Positions 1 through 9,000 of a stretch of DNA of 53,864 bases are shown piece after piece. Position numbers and translations under genes: made by a program. The stretch's first letter is position 1; the number at the start of each line of letters is the position of its first letter. This stretch comes from Planctomycetota bacterium. GTDB lineage: Bacteria > Planctomycetota > MHYJ01 > JACPRB01. The DNA lies in NCBI GenBank assembly GCA_035574235.1, contig DATLZA010000115.1:1-53864 (forward strand), read 5' to 3'. The notes beneath the pieces were generated by a model. The model was not told the origin of the DNA and made no database searches. It saw nothing but the letters and a program-made list of their open reading frames with translations.

Positions 1-1
1 G

Positions 2-394
2 GCCCGCCGCTTCGCCGACCGCTGCCGGGAGGCGGGCTTCGACCGCGCTCTGGAGGAAGCCGGGGCCGGCCCGCGCCGCCTGAGGGAAGTCTTTCCGCCC
101 CGGCTTCCGCCGGGCCCGCCGGGGGCTCCGCCTCTGGGGCCGGGCACGCTCGAGGCGATCCGGAAGCTTCAGCCGGGGGAGTTCACGGGGGTCGAGGCCG
201 TCCCCGGGAATCTCTTCGCCGTCATCCGTTTGCGGGCGGCGCGGCCGGGCCGTCCGGCGCCCTACGCCGAGGTGCGGGGGGAGGTTTTCGAAAGCCTCCT
301 TTCGGATCCGCCGGCGGAGGACGAGGGGCGCCGCTGGATCGACCGGGAGTTCGCCCGCCTCCGGGTCGAGTACGCGGCCCCGGGAGGGCCCTGA
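2..394 (+). CDS. PPIC-type peptidyl-prolyl isomerase (parvulin/SurA-like), C-terminal fragment
   Basis: The gene enters from the left edge and ends at TGA 392-394, leaving about 130 codons. The visible part fits the end of a parvulin domain and the helix behind it: 'LGPGTLEAIRKLQPGEFTG', then a strand pair around 'NLFAVIRLRAA', a helix 'YAEVRGEVFESLL' and a closing strand 'FARLRVEYA'. Exported parvulins of this layout assist folding of outer-membrane and periplasmic proteins. The catalytic half and any signal peptide or lipobox lie outside the window, so substrate and location cannot be judged. The next gene starts 74 bp downstream in the same direction but behind an AT-rich stretch, so it is probably transcribed separately. 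The family call rests only on the C-terminal pattern. Confidence 0.55.
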   Translation, partial: ARRFADRCREAGFDRALEEAGAGPRRLREVFPPRLPPGPPGAPPLGPGTLEAIRKLQPGEFTGVEAVPGNLFAVIRLRAARPGRPAPYAEVRGEVFESLLSDPPAEDEGRRWIDREFARLRVEYAAPGGP

Positions 395-443
395 GGGACC
401 CAAATTTTATGTATTTTTTTCATAAACTTTTGGCGCCCCGCAT

Positions 444-457
444 CGTCTATATAGACG
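444..457. repeat. 14-bp perfect palindrome in the leader of the RsbW-like gene
   Basis: CGTCTATATAGACG reads the same on both strands. It sits directly before the Shine-Dalgarno stretch (GGAGGGAG, about 457-464) of the gene starting at 468, inside an unusually AT-rich patch (about 401-455). It could be a dimeric repressor site or form a short RNA hairpin next to the ribosome site. No second copy was noticed in the window. Confidence 0.5.
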
Positions 458-467
458 GAGGGAGCCG

Positions 468-893
468 ATGACGAGGCTGATCCAGAAGACGATTTCCAAG
501 CCCTGCCATCCCCGGTTCCTCAACGAGGTCCGGGGGCTCCTGAACGAGACCCTCGCGGAAGTGCCCCTCTCGCGCCGCGAAAAGGACCTCCTGATCCTGG
601 CCGTGGACGAGGCGGTCAGCTCCGTCGTTCAGTACGGCCGCGACAAGGGCCTCCAGAATCAGATCACCCTGACCGTGGACATCGACGACGTGCGCTTCAA
701 GGCCACGATCGTGGATTCCGCCAACGTCTTCGAAATGGGCCGGGGCCTCACCGAGACCCAGCTCGCCGAGCGCGTGTCCCGCGAGAAGGGCTACAGCCTC
801 GGCATCTTCCTCATCCGGCAGATCATGGACGAGATCAGCTACGTCTACCGCAAGGGCTTCCAGAACGAGCTGGAACTGATCAAGTTCCTGTAA
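468..893 (+). CDS. RsbW-like anti-sigma factor / HATPase-fold regulatory protein
   Basis: 141 residues with the layout of the RsbW/SpoIIAB family: an N-terminal helix-rich half, the helix 'ILAVDEAVSSVVQYG' in the N-box position, and 'GYSLGIFLIRQIMDEISY' as the G2/GLG box. Family members bind ATP, phosphorylate an anti-sigma-factor antagonist and hold a sigma factor, so a cytoplasmic partner-switching role is likely. Two things are odd. The N-box asparagine that holds magnesium (normally EA..NA) is replaced, and the usual DxGxG G1 box reads 'VDSANVF'. ATP binding may therefore be weak or lost and the protein may act only by binding. The ATG at 468 has a strong GGAGGGAG site. It precedes a two-component operon but is 68 bp away. 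No cognate sigma factor or antagonist is in view. Confidence 0.7.
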   Translation: MTRLIQKTISKPCHPRFLNEVRGLLNETLAEVPLSRREKDLLILAVDEAVSSVVQYGRDKGLQNQITLTVDIDDVRFKATIVDSANVFEMGRGLTETQLAERVSREKGYSLGIFLIRQIMDEISYVYRKGFQNELELIKFL

Positions 894-920
894 CGCGCCG
901 CTCCCGGAAACCCTCCTCCC

Positions 921-949
921 TCGACTTGACGTCCCCGCTCCGATAGAAT
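921..949 (+). promoter_or_regulatory. Putative sigma70 promoter of the histidine kinase operon
   Basis: -35 TCGACT (921-926), 17-bp spacer, -10 TAGAAT (944-949). The ATG at 962 is only 12 nt past the -10 box and no Shine-Dalgarno is visible, so the mRNA leader would be about 5 nt. Confidence 0.45.
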
Positions 950-961
950 CCTGGCGCCCTT

Positions 962-1753
962 ATGGAAATCCTGTGCCTCCTGGCCGGAGCCGCCGCCGGG
1001 GCGGCCGGCGCCTGGATCCTCGCCCGCCGGGCCCGCGAGCGCGCCGAGCGGCGCGCCCGCCGGATCCGCGAGCAGGAACAGGCCGCCCTCGTGGGAACCA
1101 TCGCCAGCGGCATCGCCCACGAGATCCGCAATCCCCTCTCCACCCTCCGCATGAACCTCCAGCTCCTCCGCGAAGACTGGGCGGATCCCATCACCGAGCG
1201 CGAGCAGCGCGGCCGCCGGCGCATCGACGTCCTCCTGCGCGAAACCGAACGGCTGGAAAACGTCGTCTCCGACTTCGTCCGCTTCGCCTCCGGACACGCC
1301 CTGCGCCTGGAACCCACCAACCTCAACGACCTGGCCGCCGAGCTCCTGGATTTCCTCGCCCCCCAGGCCGAACGCGCCCGCATCCGCCTCCGCCGCGAGT
1401 TCGCCCCGGACCTGCCCCGCGTCGAGGTCGACCCCAACCTCATGCGCCAGGCCCTCCTCAACCTCCTCGTCAACGCCCAGCAGGCCATGCCCCACGGAGG
1501 CGAGATCACCGTCCGCACGGGATCCAACGGTGAGCACGTCCTCCTCCAGGTCCGCGACACCGGCCCCGGCATCCCTCTCGAGCACCGGGACAAAATCTTC
1601 AACCTCTATTTCTCGACCAAACCCGGCGGCACCGGCCTCGGACTCCCCATGGTCAAGAAAATCGTGGAGGAACACCAGGGCACCGTCGAGGTCGACAGCC
1701 GCCCGGGCGAAGGAGCCACGTTCACCCTATGCCTGAAAAAGTCCGCGTCCTAG
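962..1753 (+). CDS. Membrane-anchored NtrB-type sensor histidine kinase
   Basis: 263 residues. One N-terminal membrane helix (about residues 3-21) is followed by an Arg-rich linker and the dimerisation helix with H-box 'GIAHEIRNPLS', phospho-acceptor His53. The ATPase domain shows the N-box 'LMRQALLNLLVNAQQAM', the G1 box 'VRDTGPGIP' and the G2 box 'GGTGLGLPMVKKIV'. There is no PAS, GAF, HAMP or periplasmic sensor domain, so the input is probably a partner protein or the membrane itself. The stop overlaps the next gene by 25 bp (1729-1753), which makes translational coupling to the sigma54-type response regulator very likely. The pair is a typical NtrB/NtrC-like system, but its regulon cannot be read from the window. 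Confidence 0.9.
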   Translation: MEILCLLAGAAAGAAGAWILARRARERAERRARRIREQEQAALVGTIASGIAHEIRNPLSTLRMNLQLLREDWADPITEREQRGRRRIDVLLRETERLENVVSDFVRFASGHALRLEPTNLNDLAAELLDFLAPQAERARIRLRREFAPDLPRVEVDPNLMRQALLNLLVNAQQAMPHGGEITVRTGSNGEHVLLQVRDTGPGIPLEHRDKIFNLYFSTKPGGTGLGLPMVKKIVEEHQGTVEVDSRPGEGATFTLCLKKSAS

Positions 1754-3081
1754 TCGTCGACGACGACCGCGCCCACGCCGAGGCCGCCGCCGAAAGCCTC
1801 GAGCGCGCCGGCTACGCCTGCGCCGTGGCCTCCAGCGGCGCCGAAGGCGCCCGCCTCCTCGAGCAGGACAGCTTCGACGTGGTCCTCACCGACCTCGTCA
1901 TGCGCGACCTCTCCGGCATCGACCTCGTGCGGCGCATCAAAAGCCGCGCCCCCGACACCGAAGTCATCGTCATGACCGGATACCCCTCCTACGAGACGGC
2001 CCTCGAGGCCATGGACGAGGGCGCCTACGACTACCTGAACAAGCCGATCGACCTCAACATCCTCCGCGCCAAGATCCGAAAGGCGGTCGAAAAACAGAAG
2101 CTCGTCCGCTCCAACGCCGAGCTGCGCCGCCAGCTCGACAAACGCTACGGCCTGGAGGGAATCGTCGGCAACAGCGAGGCCATGCAGACGGTCTTCGAAA
2201 CCGTCCGGCAGGTGGCCCCCTCCAACGCCACGGTCCTCATCGTCGGCGAAAGCGGCACGGGCAAGGAGCTCGTCGCCCGCGCGATCCACGCGAACTCCCC
2301 CCGCCGCGGCAACCACTTCGTGGCCCTCAACTGCGCCGCCCTCTCCGACACGATCCTCGAAAGCGAACTGTTCGGCCACGAGAAAGGCGCCTTCACCGGC
2401 GCCATGTACACCCACAAGGGACGCTTCGAGTACGCCCACGGCGGCACGCTCTTCCTGGACGAGATCGGCGACATGCCGCTCACGGTCCAGATCAAGCTCC
2501 TGCGCGTCATCGAGTACGGCGAAGTGTTCCGCGTGGGCTCCAACGAACCCATCAAGGTGGACGTCCGCCTCATCGCCGCCACCCACAAGGACCTCCCCTC
2601 CCTCATCCGCGAAGGCAAATTCCGCGAAGACCTCTACTACCGCCTCAAGGTCGTGACGATCGAAATGCCCCCCCTGCGCGACCGCCTCGAAGACCTGCCC
2701 CTCCTCGTCCAGCACTTCCTGGCCGAGTTCTCCCAGACCTACGGAAAGAAGGCGCCGGAAATCACCCCCCAGGCCATGGAACTCCTCTACGACTACAGCT
2801 GGCCCGGCAACGTCCGGGAACTGCGCAATTGCATCGAAAGCATGGTCGTCCTGGACAAGGACGGGAAAATCGACGTCGAGGACGTCCCGCGCTACGTGCG
2901 CCACCCCGCTCCTTCCGAGGCCGGCTCCGCCGTCGGCGGGGTCAACCTCGAAGAGGGCGAAAAGGAACGCATCCGCAAGGCGCTCGCCCTCTGCGACGGC
3001 AACCGCGAAAAGGCCGCCCGCATGCTCGGCATCGGCGAGCGGACGCTCTACCGGAAGATCAAGCGCTACGGATTCAGCTAG
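1729..3081 (+). CDS. NtrC-family sigma54-dependent response regulator
   Basis: 450 residues in the classic three-domain order. The receiver has the acidic cluster D11-D13 and phospho-acceptor Asp55 ('VVLTDLVM'). The AAA+ domain has Walker A GESGTGKE (173-180), the sigma54-contacting loop GAFTGA (220-225), Walker B 'GGTLFLDEIGDM' and the arginine-finger region 'FREDLYYRLKV'. A Fis-type helix-turn-helix closes the protein ('NREKAARMLGIGERTLYRKIKRYG'). It activates sigma54 promoters by ATP-driven melting after phosphorylation by the overlapping kinase gene. An intact GAFTGA means it should be a true sigma54 activator, so the genome should carry rpoN. The start ATG 1729 lies inside the kinase gene. 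A LigD-like phosphoesterase gene follows after 6 bp. Confidence 0.95.
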   Translation: MPEKVRVLVVDDDRAHAEAAAESLERAGYACAVASSGAEGARLLEQDSFDVVLTDLVMRDLSGIDLVRRIKSRAPDTEVIVMTGYPSYETALEAMDEGAYDYLNKPIDLNILRAKIRKAVEKQKLVRSNAELRRQLDKRYGLEGIVGNSEAMQTVFETVRQVAPSNATVLIVGESGTGKELVARAIHANSPRRGNHFVALNCAALSDTILESELFGHEKGAFTGAMYTHKGRFEYAHGGTLFLDEIGDMPLTVQIKLLRVIEYGEVFRVGSNEPIKVDVRLIAATHKDLPSLIREGKFREDLYYRLKVVTIEMPPLRDRLEDLPLLVQHFLAEFSQTYGKKAPEITPQAMELLYDYSWPGNVRELRNCIESMVVLDKDGKIDVEDVPRYVRHPAPSEAGSAVGGVNLEEGEKERIRKALALCDGNREKAARMLGIGERTLYRKIKRYGFS

Positions 3082-3087
3082 CCGCCC

Positions 3088-3765
3088 ATGCCCCGCTTCG
3101 CGATCAGCCGTCACACGGGAGCCCGCGAGGGCGACCACTACGATTTCTTCGTCGAACAGGGCGAGGTCCTCAAGACCTGGCGCCTGGAAACCCCCTCCCT
3201 TCAGCATCCCCAGAAAGCCCGCCAGATCCGCGACCACCGCAAGACCTATCTCGACTTCGAAGGCGAGCTCACCGACCGGCGCGGGCGGGTCACGCTCTGG
3301 GACTCCGGCGAGTGCGCCGTGGAGGAATGGACCCCCCGCCGGATCCGGCTTGCCCTCCGCGGACGCCGCACCCGCCTGCGCGTGCTCCTCGAGCGCGCCT
3401 CCTCCCCCGAAGGCTCCGCCGAGGAGCCGGCCTGGACGGTCGCCGACGCCTCCGCCGACGTGCGCCGCGCCGCCGCCGGCATCCTCGAGGCCGATCCCCT
3501 CGGACTGGCTCCGACCCCGGAGCTCGACCTCCTGCGCGAGGCGCTCCTCGGCGAGGAACGCCGGCTCATGGCTCAGGTGGATCTCTTCTCCCGCGGACAG
3601 GACCTGGAATGGGAAGCCGTCCGGACCGATCCCGACGTCCGCCGCCGCCTGGACGCCGAGGCCGCGCGATGGCAGCACCCGTGGCTGACGGCCGCCCGCG
3701 CCTACGCCGCCGCCCTCGACGGCCTGGCCCGCAAGCTCCTGGACCTGCGCCCCGTTCCCCTCTGA
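3088..3765 (+). CDS. Stand-alone LigD-type 3'-phosphoesterase-domain protein
   Basis: 225 residues. Residues 1-100 align by eye with the 3'-phosphoesterase domain found at the N-terminus of bacterial DNA ligase D, which trims 3' ends in end-joining repair. 'ISRHTG' matches the family QKHDA box (His9), 'DHYDFFVE' matches LHYDFRLE (His17, Asp19), 'DHRKTYLDFEGE' carries the later His (His50), and 'GRVTLWDSGEC' matches the G.V.LWD strand. The metal ligands are therefore kept, but the phosphate-binding Arg of HYDFR is Phe21. The C-terminal 110 residues are an unrecognised helical region with no ligase or primase signature. It starts 6 bp after the NtrC-type gene and is probably co-transcribed with it. 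A repair role is inferred from the fold alone; an RNA- or nucleotide-end activity is equally possible. Confidence 0.65.
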   Translation: MPRFAISRHTGAREGDHYDFFVEQGEVLKTWRLETPSLQHPQKARQIRDHRKTYLDFEGELTDRRGRVTLWDSGECAVEEWTPRRIRLALRGRRTRLRVLLERASSPEGSAEEPAWTVADASADVRRAAAGILEADPLGLAPTPELDLLREALLGEERRLMAQVDLFSRGQDLEWEAVRTDPDVRRRLDAEAARWQHPWLTAARAYAAALDGLARKLLDLRPVPL

Positions 3766-3777
3766 CGCCGCCGGATC

Positions 3778-5130
3778 CTACCGGACGAGCGCCGCAACCG
3801 CCTCGCCCTCGACCCCCTCCATCTCGAGCCCCAGCCATCGCGCCACGGTCGGCGCGATGTCGATCAGTCGCATGCGTTCGATCACGGTCCCCGGCGGAAT
3901 TCCCGGCCCGGCCGCCACGAAGCCCGTGTGAAGCTCCCGACGCCCGGGCCGCTGGCCGTGATTGGCCTTGACGCTGGGCGCCCCCTCGACGAGCGAGCCG
4001 GTCAGCGATCCCGAGATCGCCCAGCCGTCCGCCGGCTCCAGGGCCAGCGCGGCCTCCGGGTTGTATCCCAGGGCGTCCAGCTCCGGTCGCTCCAGCACCG
4101 TGTAGAGCCGTTCGCCGTCGAGCAGGGCCGACCGGCGGAACGCCTCCGCCACCCGCGGCACGTCCGACGGATCCTTGACGTACACCGCCGCCGAACCGCC
4201 GCTCGAACGCACGAGCGCCTTCCACGAACGAAGCTCCCCGCCTTCCACGTCGAGAAAACCCGCCGCGCGCAGAACCGCATTCGGATGAACCTGCCGGCGG
4301 ACGTCGAGAAATCCGTGATCCCCCGTCACCACGAACGCGGTGCGTCCCTCCGCCCCCGCCTCCCGCACCGCCCCCAGAATCCGCGCCACCTGCGCGTCCT
4401 GCCGCCGCACCGCGTCCCGCACGCCCGGGCCGTCCCGCCCCTCCCGGTGCTGCGCCTCGTCCACCTGCAGCAGATGCACGAACTGGAGCGCCGGACGGTA
4501 CCGGCGAAAGACGTACGCCGCCGCGCCCGAGACGAACGCGTCGATCGCCGACTTGTCCTCGGCGATCTTCTCCCGCGGCACGCCCAGCGCCAGGCAGAGC
4601 TCCAGGAGCAGCCCCGGCGTCGCCGCCGCCTGAAGCCGCGCCGCCGTTTCCCGGCCCTCCGGATCCCAGATCTCGCCGAGCACCCAGTCCGCCCGCGCCC
4701 CCACGCTCACCGGCCAGTACGTGATCGCGGTGGGCACCCCCTTCTCGCGCGCGGCGTCCCAGAGCGTCCGCGCCCGCAGATCCCGCGCGTGCCAGTGCCA
4801 GTCCCGCGTCGAGCCCCGCTCCGTCCAGAGGGTGTTGGCGTAAATCCCGTGCTTCCAGGGACGCACCCCCGTCACGATAGACGCGTGGCTCGGATAGGTC
4901 ACGCTCGGGAACACCCCCTCCACCCCGCGGGCGTGCGCCCCGCGGCGGACGAGCTCCCGGAGCGTCGGCGCCTCGTACGCCTCGTCGAGATAAAACTCCG
5001 GCCGCAGGCCGTCGATCGAGATCAGAACCACCCGCTCGATCCGCCCTCCCGGATCCTGGGACGCCCCTGCCCTCGCCCCGAACGCCAGGGCGGCCGCGGC
5101 CAGGAGCCCGAGCCCCCCCGCGCGCCTCAC
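3778..5130 (-). CDS. Exported alkaline-phosphatase-superfamily phosphodiesterase (nucleotide pyrophosphatase type)
   Basis: 450 residues from GTG at 5130, chosen because this GTGA overlaps the miaA stop by 4 bp and gives a clean signal peptide ('VRRAGGLGLLAAAALAFG...ARAGAS'). The metal-binding core of the NPP family is present: Asp40 in 'VVLISIDGLRPEF', nucleophile Thr78 in 'FPSVTYPSHASIVTG', 'QVDEAQH', 'VVTGDHGF' and the final His in 'KANHGQRPG'. The C-terminal 'IDIAPTVARWLGL' is also typical. The family hydrolyses phosphodiester or pyrophosphate bonds of nucleotides, lipids or sugar conjugates. The substrate here is unknown, and export implies a periplasmic or surface role. It is translationally coupled to miaA, although the two have no obvious joint function. 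Confidence 0.85.
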   Translation of the reverse strand: MRRAGGLGLLAAAALAFGARAGASQDPGGRIERVVLISIDGLRPEFYLDEAYEAPTLRELVRRGAHARGVEGVFPSVTYPSHASIVTGVRPWKHGIYANTLWTERGSTRDWHWHARDLRARTLWDAAREKGVPTAITYWPVSVGARADWVLGEIWDPEGRETAARLQAAATPGLLLELCLALGVPREKIAEDKSAIDAFVSGAAAYVFRRYRPALQFVHLLQVDEAQHREGRDGPGVRDAVRRQDAQVARILGAVREAGAEGRTAFVVTGDHGFLDVRRQVHPNAVLRAAGFLDVEGGELRSWKALVRSSGGSAAVYVKDPSDVPRVAEAFRRSALLDGERLYTVLERPELDALGYNPEAALALEPADGWAISGSLTGSLVEGAPSVKANHGQRPGRRELHTGFVAAGPGIPPGTVIERMRLIDIAPTVARWLGLEMEGVEGEAVAALVR

Positions 5131-5966
5131 CGCAGCCGCTCCAGAATCTCGTCCGCCCCGCTCACCCATTGCACCTCCGGGAAGGTCCGGAACCACATCG
5201 CCTGGTGGCGCGCCAGCCGCATCGTGTTGCGGTTGATCAGCCGCTCCATCTCCGCCGCATCGTATCGGCCTTCAAGGTACCCGATGACCTCCCGGTATCC
5301 CACCGCCCGGCGTCCCTCGGCCCCCCACGGCCGCTCCCGAAGCCGACGCACCTCCTCCACGAGCCCCTCTTCGAGCATCCGCCGCGTCCGCGCCGCGATC
5401 CGATCCCGCAGGTCCTCCCGCCGGATCGCGAAGACGTCCGCCTCCAGCGTCCGGCGCGCGAACTGCGTCTGGCGGGCGCTGATGGGTTCCCCCGTCTTGC
5501 GGTAGACCTCGACGGCGCGCACGAGCCTTTTGAGATCGTTCGGATGAATCCGCGCGGCCGCCGCGGGATCCACCCGCCGCAGTTCCGCATGAAGGGCCGG
5601 AGCGCCCAGCGCCACGAGCTCCTCCCGGAGCGCGGGATCGGCCGACGGCCCCTCGAAAAGACCGTACGCGAGCGCCTTGTAGTAAAGCGCCGTGCCGCCC
5701 ACGAGAAGCGGACGCGGCCCCTCAGCCATCGCGGCCCGGGCATCGCGCACGAAGCGCCCCGCGTTGTAGCTCTCGGAAGGATCGCAGATGTCGATCAGGC
5801 GGTATTCCGTCCGGCGCCGGGGCTTGGCCGTCCCGATGTCCATGCCCCGGTAGACCTTCATGGAGTCGATGGAAATCAGCCGGCACCCCAGGCGGTCGGC
5901 CACCCGCTCGGCCGCTTCGTGCTTGCCCGAGGCGGTCTGCCCCAGAAGGATGATCGGACGCTCCAC
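5127..5966 (-). CDS. miaA: tRNA dimethylallyltransferase MiaA
   Basis: 279 residues from GTG 5966. MiaA adds a dimethylallyl group to N6 of A37 in tRNAs reading codons that begin with U. Family motifs are clear: 'GQTASGKHEAAERVA' (P-loop), 'SIDSMKVYRGMDIGTAKP', 'LLVGGTALYYKALAYGLFEG', and 'NDLKRLVRAVEVYRKTGEPIS'. The length is slightly short for the family (about 300). One oddity is that the P-loop reads G-x4-G-K-H where nearly all P-loop proteins have K-T or K-S. The codon is clearly CAC. The start lies 9 nt behind a TATAAT box, so the mRNA is probably leaderless or nearly so. The stop overlaps the start of the phosphodiesterase gene. Confidence 0.93.
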   Translation of the reverse strand: MERPIILLGQTASGKHEAAERVADRLGCRLISIDSMKVYRGMDIGTAKPRRRTEYRLIDICDPSESYNAGRFVRDARAAMAEGPRPLLVGGTALYYKALAYGLFEGPSADPALREELVALGAPALHAELRRVDPAAAARIHPNDLKRLVRAVEVYRKTGEPISARQTQFARRTLEADVFAIRREDLRDRIAARTRRMLEEGLVEEVRRLRERPWGAEGRRAVGYREVIGYLEGRYDAAEMERLINRNTMRLARHQAMWFRTFPEVQWVSGADEILERLR

Positions 5967-5975
5967 CGCCGGCGC

Positions 5976-6004
5976 ATTATAGCAGCGCCCCGGACGGCGT
6001 TCAG
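5976..6004 (-). promoter_or_regulatory. Putative miaA promoter
   Basis: On the minus strand: -10 TATAAT (5976-5981), 17-bp spacer, weak -35 CTGAAC (5999-6004) overlapping the stop of the upstream gene. The GTG start is 9 nt downstream of the -10 box. Confidence 0.45.
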
Positions 6005-9000
6005 CGCCGCGGAAGCTCCAGCTCCACCGCCTCGATGCGCGGCGGGCTCGAATCGATCTCGAACGCCGCGGAACGGACCTCGCGGCCGCCCGCCTCGAGG
6101 ATCACGCGGCAGTCCTTCGCGTCCACGCGCGGCACCGTCCAGGAGAAGCTTCCCGACGCCGGGAGGTCCCGCGCGATCGTTTCCGAGCGGCCGCCCGCGA
6201 CGAAGGTGAGCGTCGCCTTCGCCGCCGGCTCCCCGGACGTCCAGCGCAGGTCCACCGTGCTTCCGCCCTTGAGCGTCGCCGGCAGTTCCGTCCAAAGGAC
6301 CGGACCCGCCGCCGCCGGCGGCGGGGCGGACGGCCCCTCGCCCCGCACCCGCACGACCGCCTGCGGCCGCGCCCCCGGCGCGGGCGGATCCCCCTGCAAA
6401 CCCGCCGTCGTCCGCGCCACGAGGAACAGGCCGTATTCGCCCGGCCGGGAAGGCGCGAATTCCACGGGCTTCGACGGATCGTACGTCTGATGCAGCTTCC
6501 ACGTGCGTCCGCCGTCCTCGGTGACGTAAAGAAGAAGCTGCTGCGCCGTCGAGACTTCCGACGTGTGAACCTTGTACTCCAGACGCACCGGCGCCGTCCG
6601 CTCGCCGGAAGGGACCGTCACTTCCGCCACCGGCCGCAGCGATTCGATCGCGAAGTCCCTCTCCGATTCGTCCGAAATCTCCCGGCCGCCCGCGTCGCGG
6701 TAGGTCACCCGCAGGCGGCACCGGCCGCTCGTGACCGACGGAACCGGCCTCCAGAGAAGACCGCCCGCCACGGGAGTGAGCGCCTCCCGCGGCACCGGCT
6801 TCCACGTCGCCCCGCCGTCGGCGGAGAACGCCACTTGGAGATCCGAAAGCGGCGCGGCCGTGCGGAGCTGAAGGACCTGCCCCGTGCCCCCCGCCACCAC
6901 CTCGCCGCCGCGGAAGTTCAGAAGCTTGAGCCCCGCCGCACCTTCCGCAGCGACGACCTTGAGCCTGACGTGCGAAGATTCGTACTCGCGGCCGTCCGGC
7001 GCGGTCACCACCGCGCGAAGGACGTACTCCCCGGCCACCGCGGGGGCCAGGAACGTCACGTCCGGCCCCTTGGGCTCGTAGATCGGCCGCCACGACGCGC
7101 CGTCCTCCGAGAACTCCAGCCGCACCCCTCGGGCGGAGCGGAACACGGCCTTCGGCTCGATGAGAACCCTCATGAGCTTGCCGGCCTCCACGGAGGGATA
7201 CGTGATCAGCCGGACCGCCTCGACGCCGGTGACGACCTCGAAGGCCACGTAGTTCGAACTGATCGGGCGGTTGACCGAGTCGCGCGCGGTGACCCGGGCG
7301 TGATAGCGCCCCTCCCGGTCGGGCAGCGTCACCCGAAGGGACGACGTGCTCATCGAGGCCCAGAGGCTCCACGTCCGTCCGCCGTCCTTCGAAATCTCAA
7401 GCGACGCCTCGCGGATCGTCCGGTCCGCCGACGCCCACACCACCTGGACCTGGGCGCCGAGGGGATACTGGCGCCCGTCCTCCAGACCCCGCAGCGTGAG
7501 GCTCGGCGGCGGGATGTCGCCGGGATCGAAGTCCGCCGTCAGATCCTCGCCCTCGTTTCCCGCCTCGTCGATCGCCACGGCGCGCAGCCGATACCGCTTT
7601 CCGGGCAGAAGGATCGTCCGCAGGTCGGCTCTTCCGGTGTTCGGATGCCGGGCCGCCGCCACGAACCACGTCCGCCCGCCGTCGGCCGAATACTCCAGCC
7701 GCACCGCCAGCCGCTCGGACGGCGAGAACGTGTCCGAGGCGGTCCACTCCACTTCCCAGTTCGCGTTGAGATACGTGCGCGTCCCCTGGGGGAGCGCGAA
7801 GCTGCGAAGCTCGATCTTCGGAGCCGTCCGATCGAACCCCACGACAAAATCGGGTTTCGGGACGCGCTCGGGCTCGACCGAAGGATTCCCCGCGCCGTCC
7901 ACCGCCGCCACGAGGAATCCCCACAGGCCTTCGCCCGGAACCTCGGTCTCGATCGTCCCTTCCGCCACGCGGCTTTCCGCCAGGACCCGGTACGGCCCGC
8001 GGTCCGAAAGGGGCTTCCCGTAAAGCGTGACGCGCTCGACGCCCGAGGTGAGATCGGACGCCTTGTACTTGAGGGAAAGCCGGCCCGCGCGGGTGATGCC
8101 GGACGGGCGCTCGGGAAGACTCACCGTGGGAGGCTCGGCGTCGATCGTGAACGGCCGCTCGGATTCCGCCTGGGCGCGGTGGCCGAACCGGTCCTGCGCG
8201 ACGAGCCGGATCTTGTGGCGGGCGCCGCCGATCGAGGGCACGACCCAGCGATAGGCGCCGCGCGCCGGGTCCACATCCGTGACCACGACGTTCCAGGTGC
8301 CGCCGCCGTCGGGGCTGTGGAAGATCGAAAGCCCCCGGGTGTCCGGATTGGCCTCGAGCATCCTCCAGATGATGTCCGCCGCGGTTCCGGCCCGCACGTA
8401 TCCGCCGCCCGCGAAGGTTTCCAGCGTGATCTGAGGAGGCGTCGCGTCGATCGTGAGCACGAGCTGCGGTTCGGTGCCCTCCTCCGGCGGCCGCTGCGCG
8501 GGTCCGCCCTGGAGCCCCTGCTCCGTGGCGCACGTGAGGTAGATCGCGTACCGGCCGTCCGCCTTGGCGAAGAGCATCGGCGACTGTGCGTCCGGATCGT
8601 CGCCGTACTTGAGCCACTCCTTTACGTTTTCCGGCCGGTAGTAGAGGGTTACCCGCCGGATCGGCGCGGTGCCGCGGTTCTTGATCTCGTACAGGATCTG
8701 GACGGAATGGCTTCCCGACCGGTCCGGCCCCACGGCGCGCGCTTCCGGAACCGCGGCGTCCAGACCGAAGCGGTCGCTGACCGCTTCGCCGACGTTGCCG
8801 GCGAAGTCGGCGGCGGCCACCTTGAGGCGGTAGGCCGTCCCTTCCGCCTTCGGAGGCACCCAGCGGTAGACGCCTTCGTTGAGCAGTCCGCGGGCGACCT
8901 CGCGCCAGGTCTTGCCGTCATCCTCCGAAAGATGCACGGAGACCCCGTTGGCGGGCATGTCGAGGTTGTCCCGGGCCGACCAGCGCACGTCGAGCGGAAC

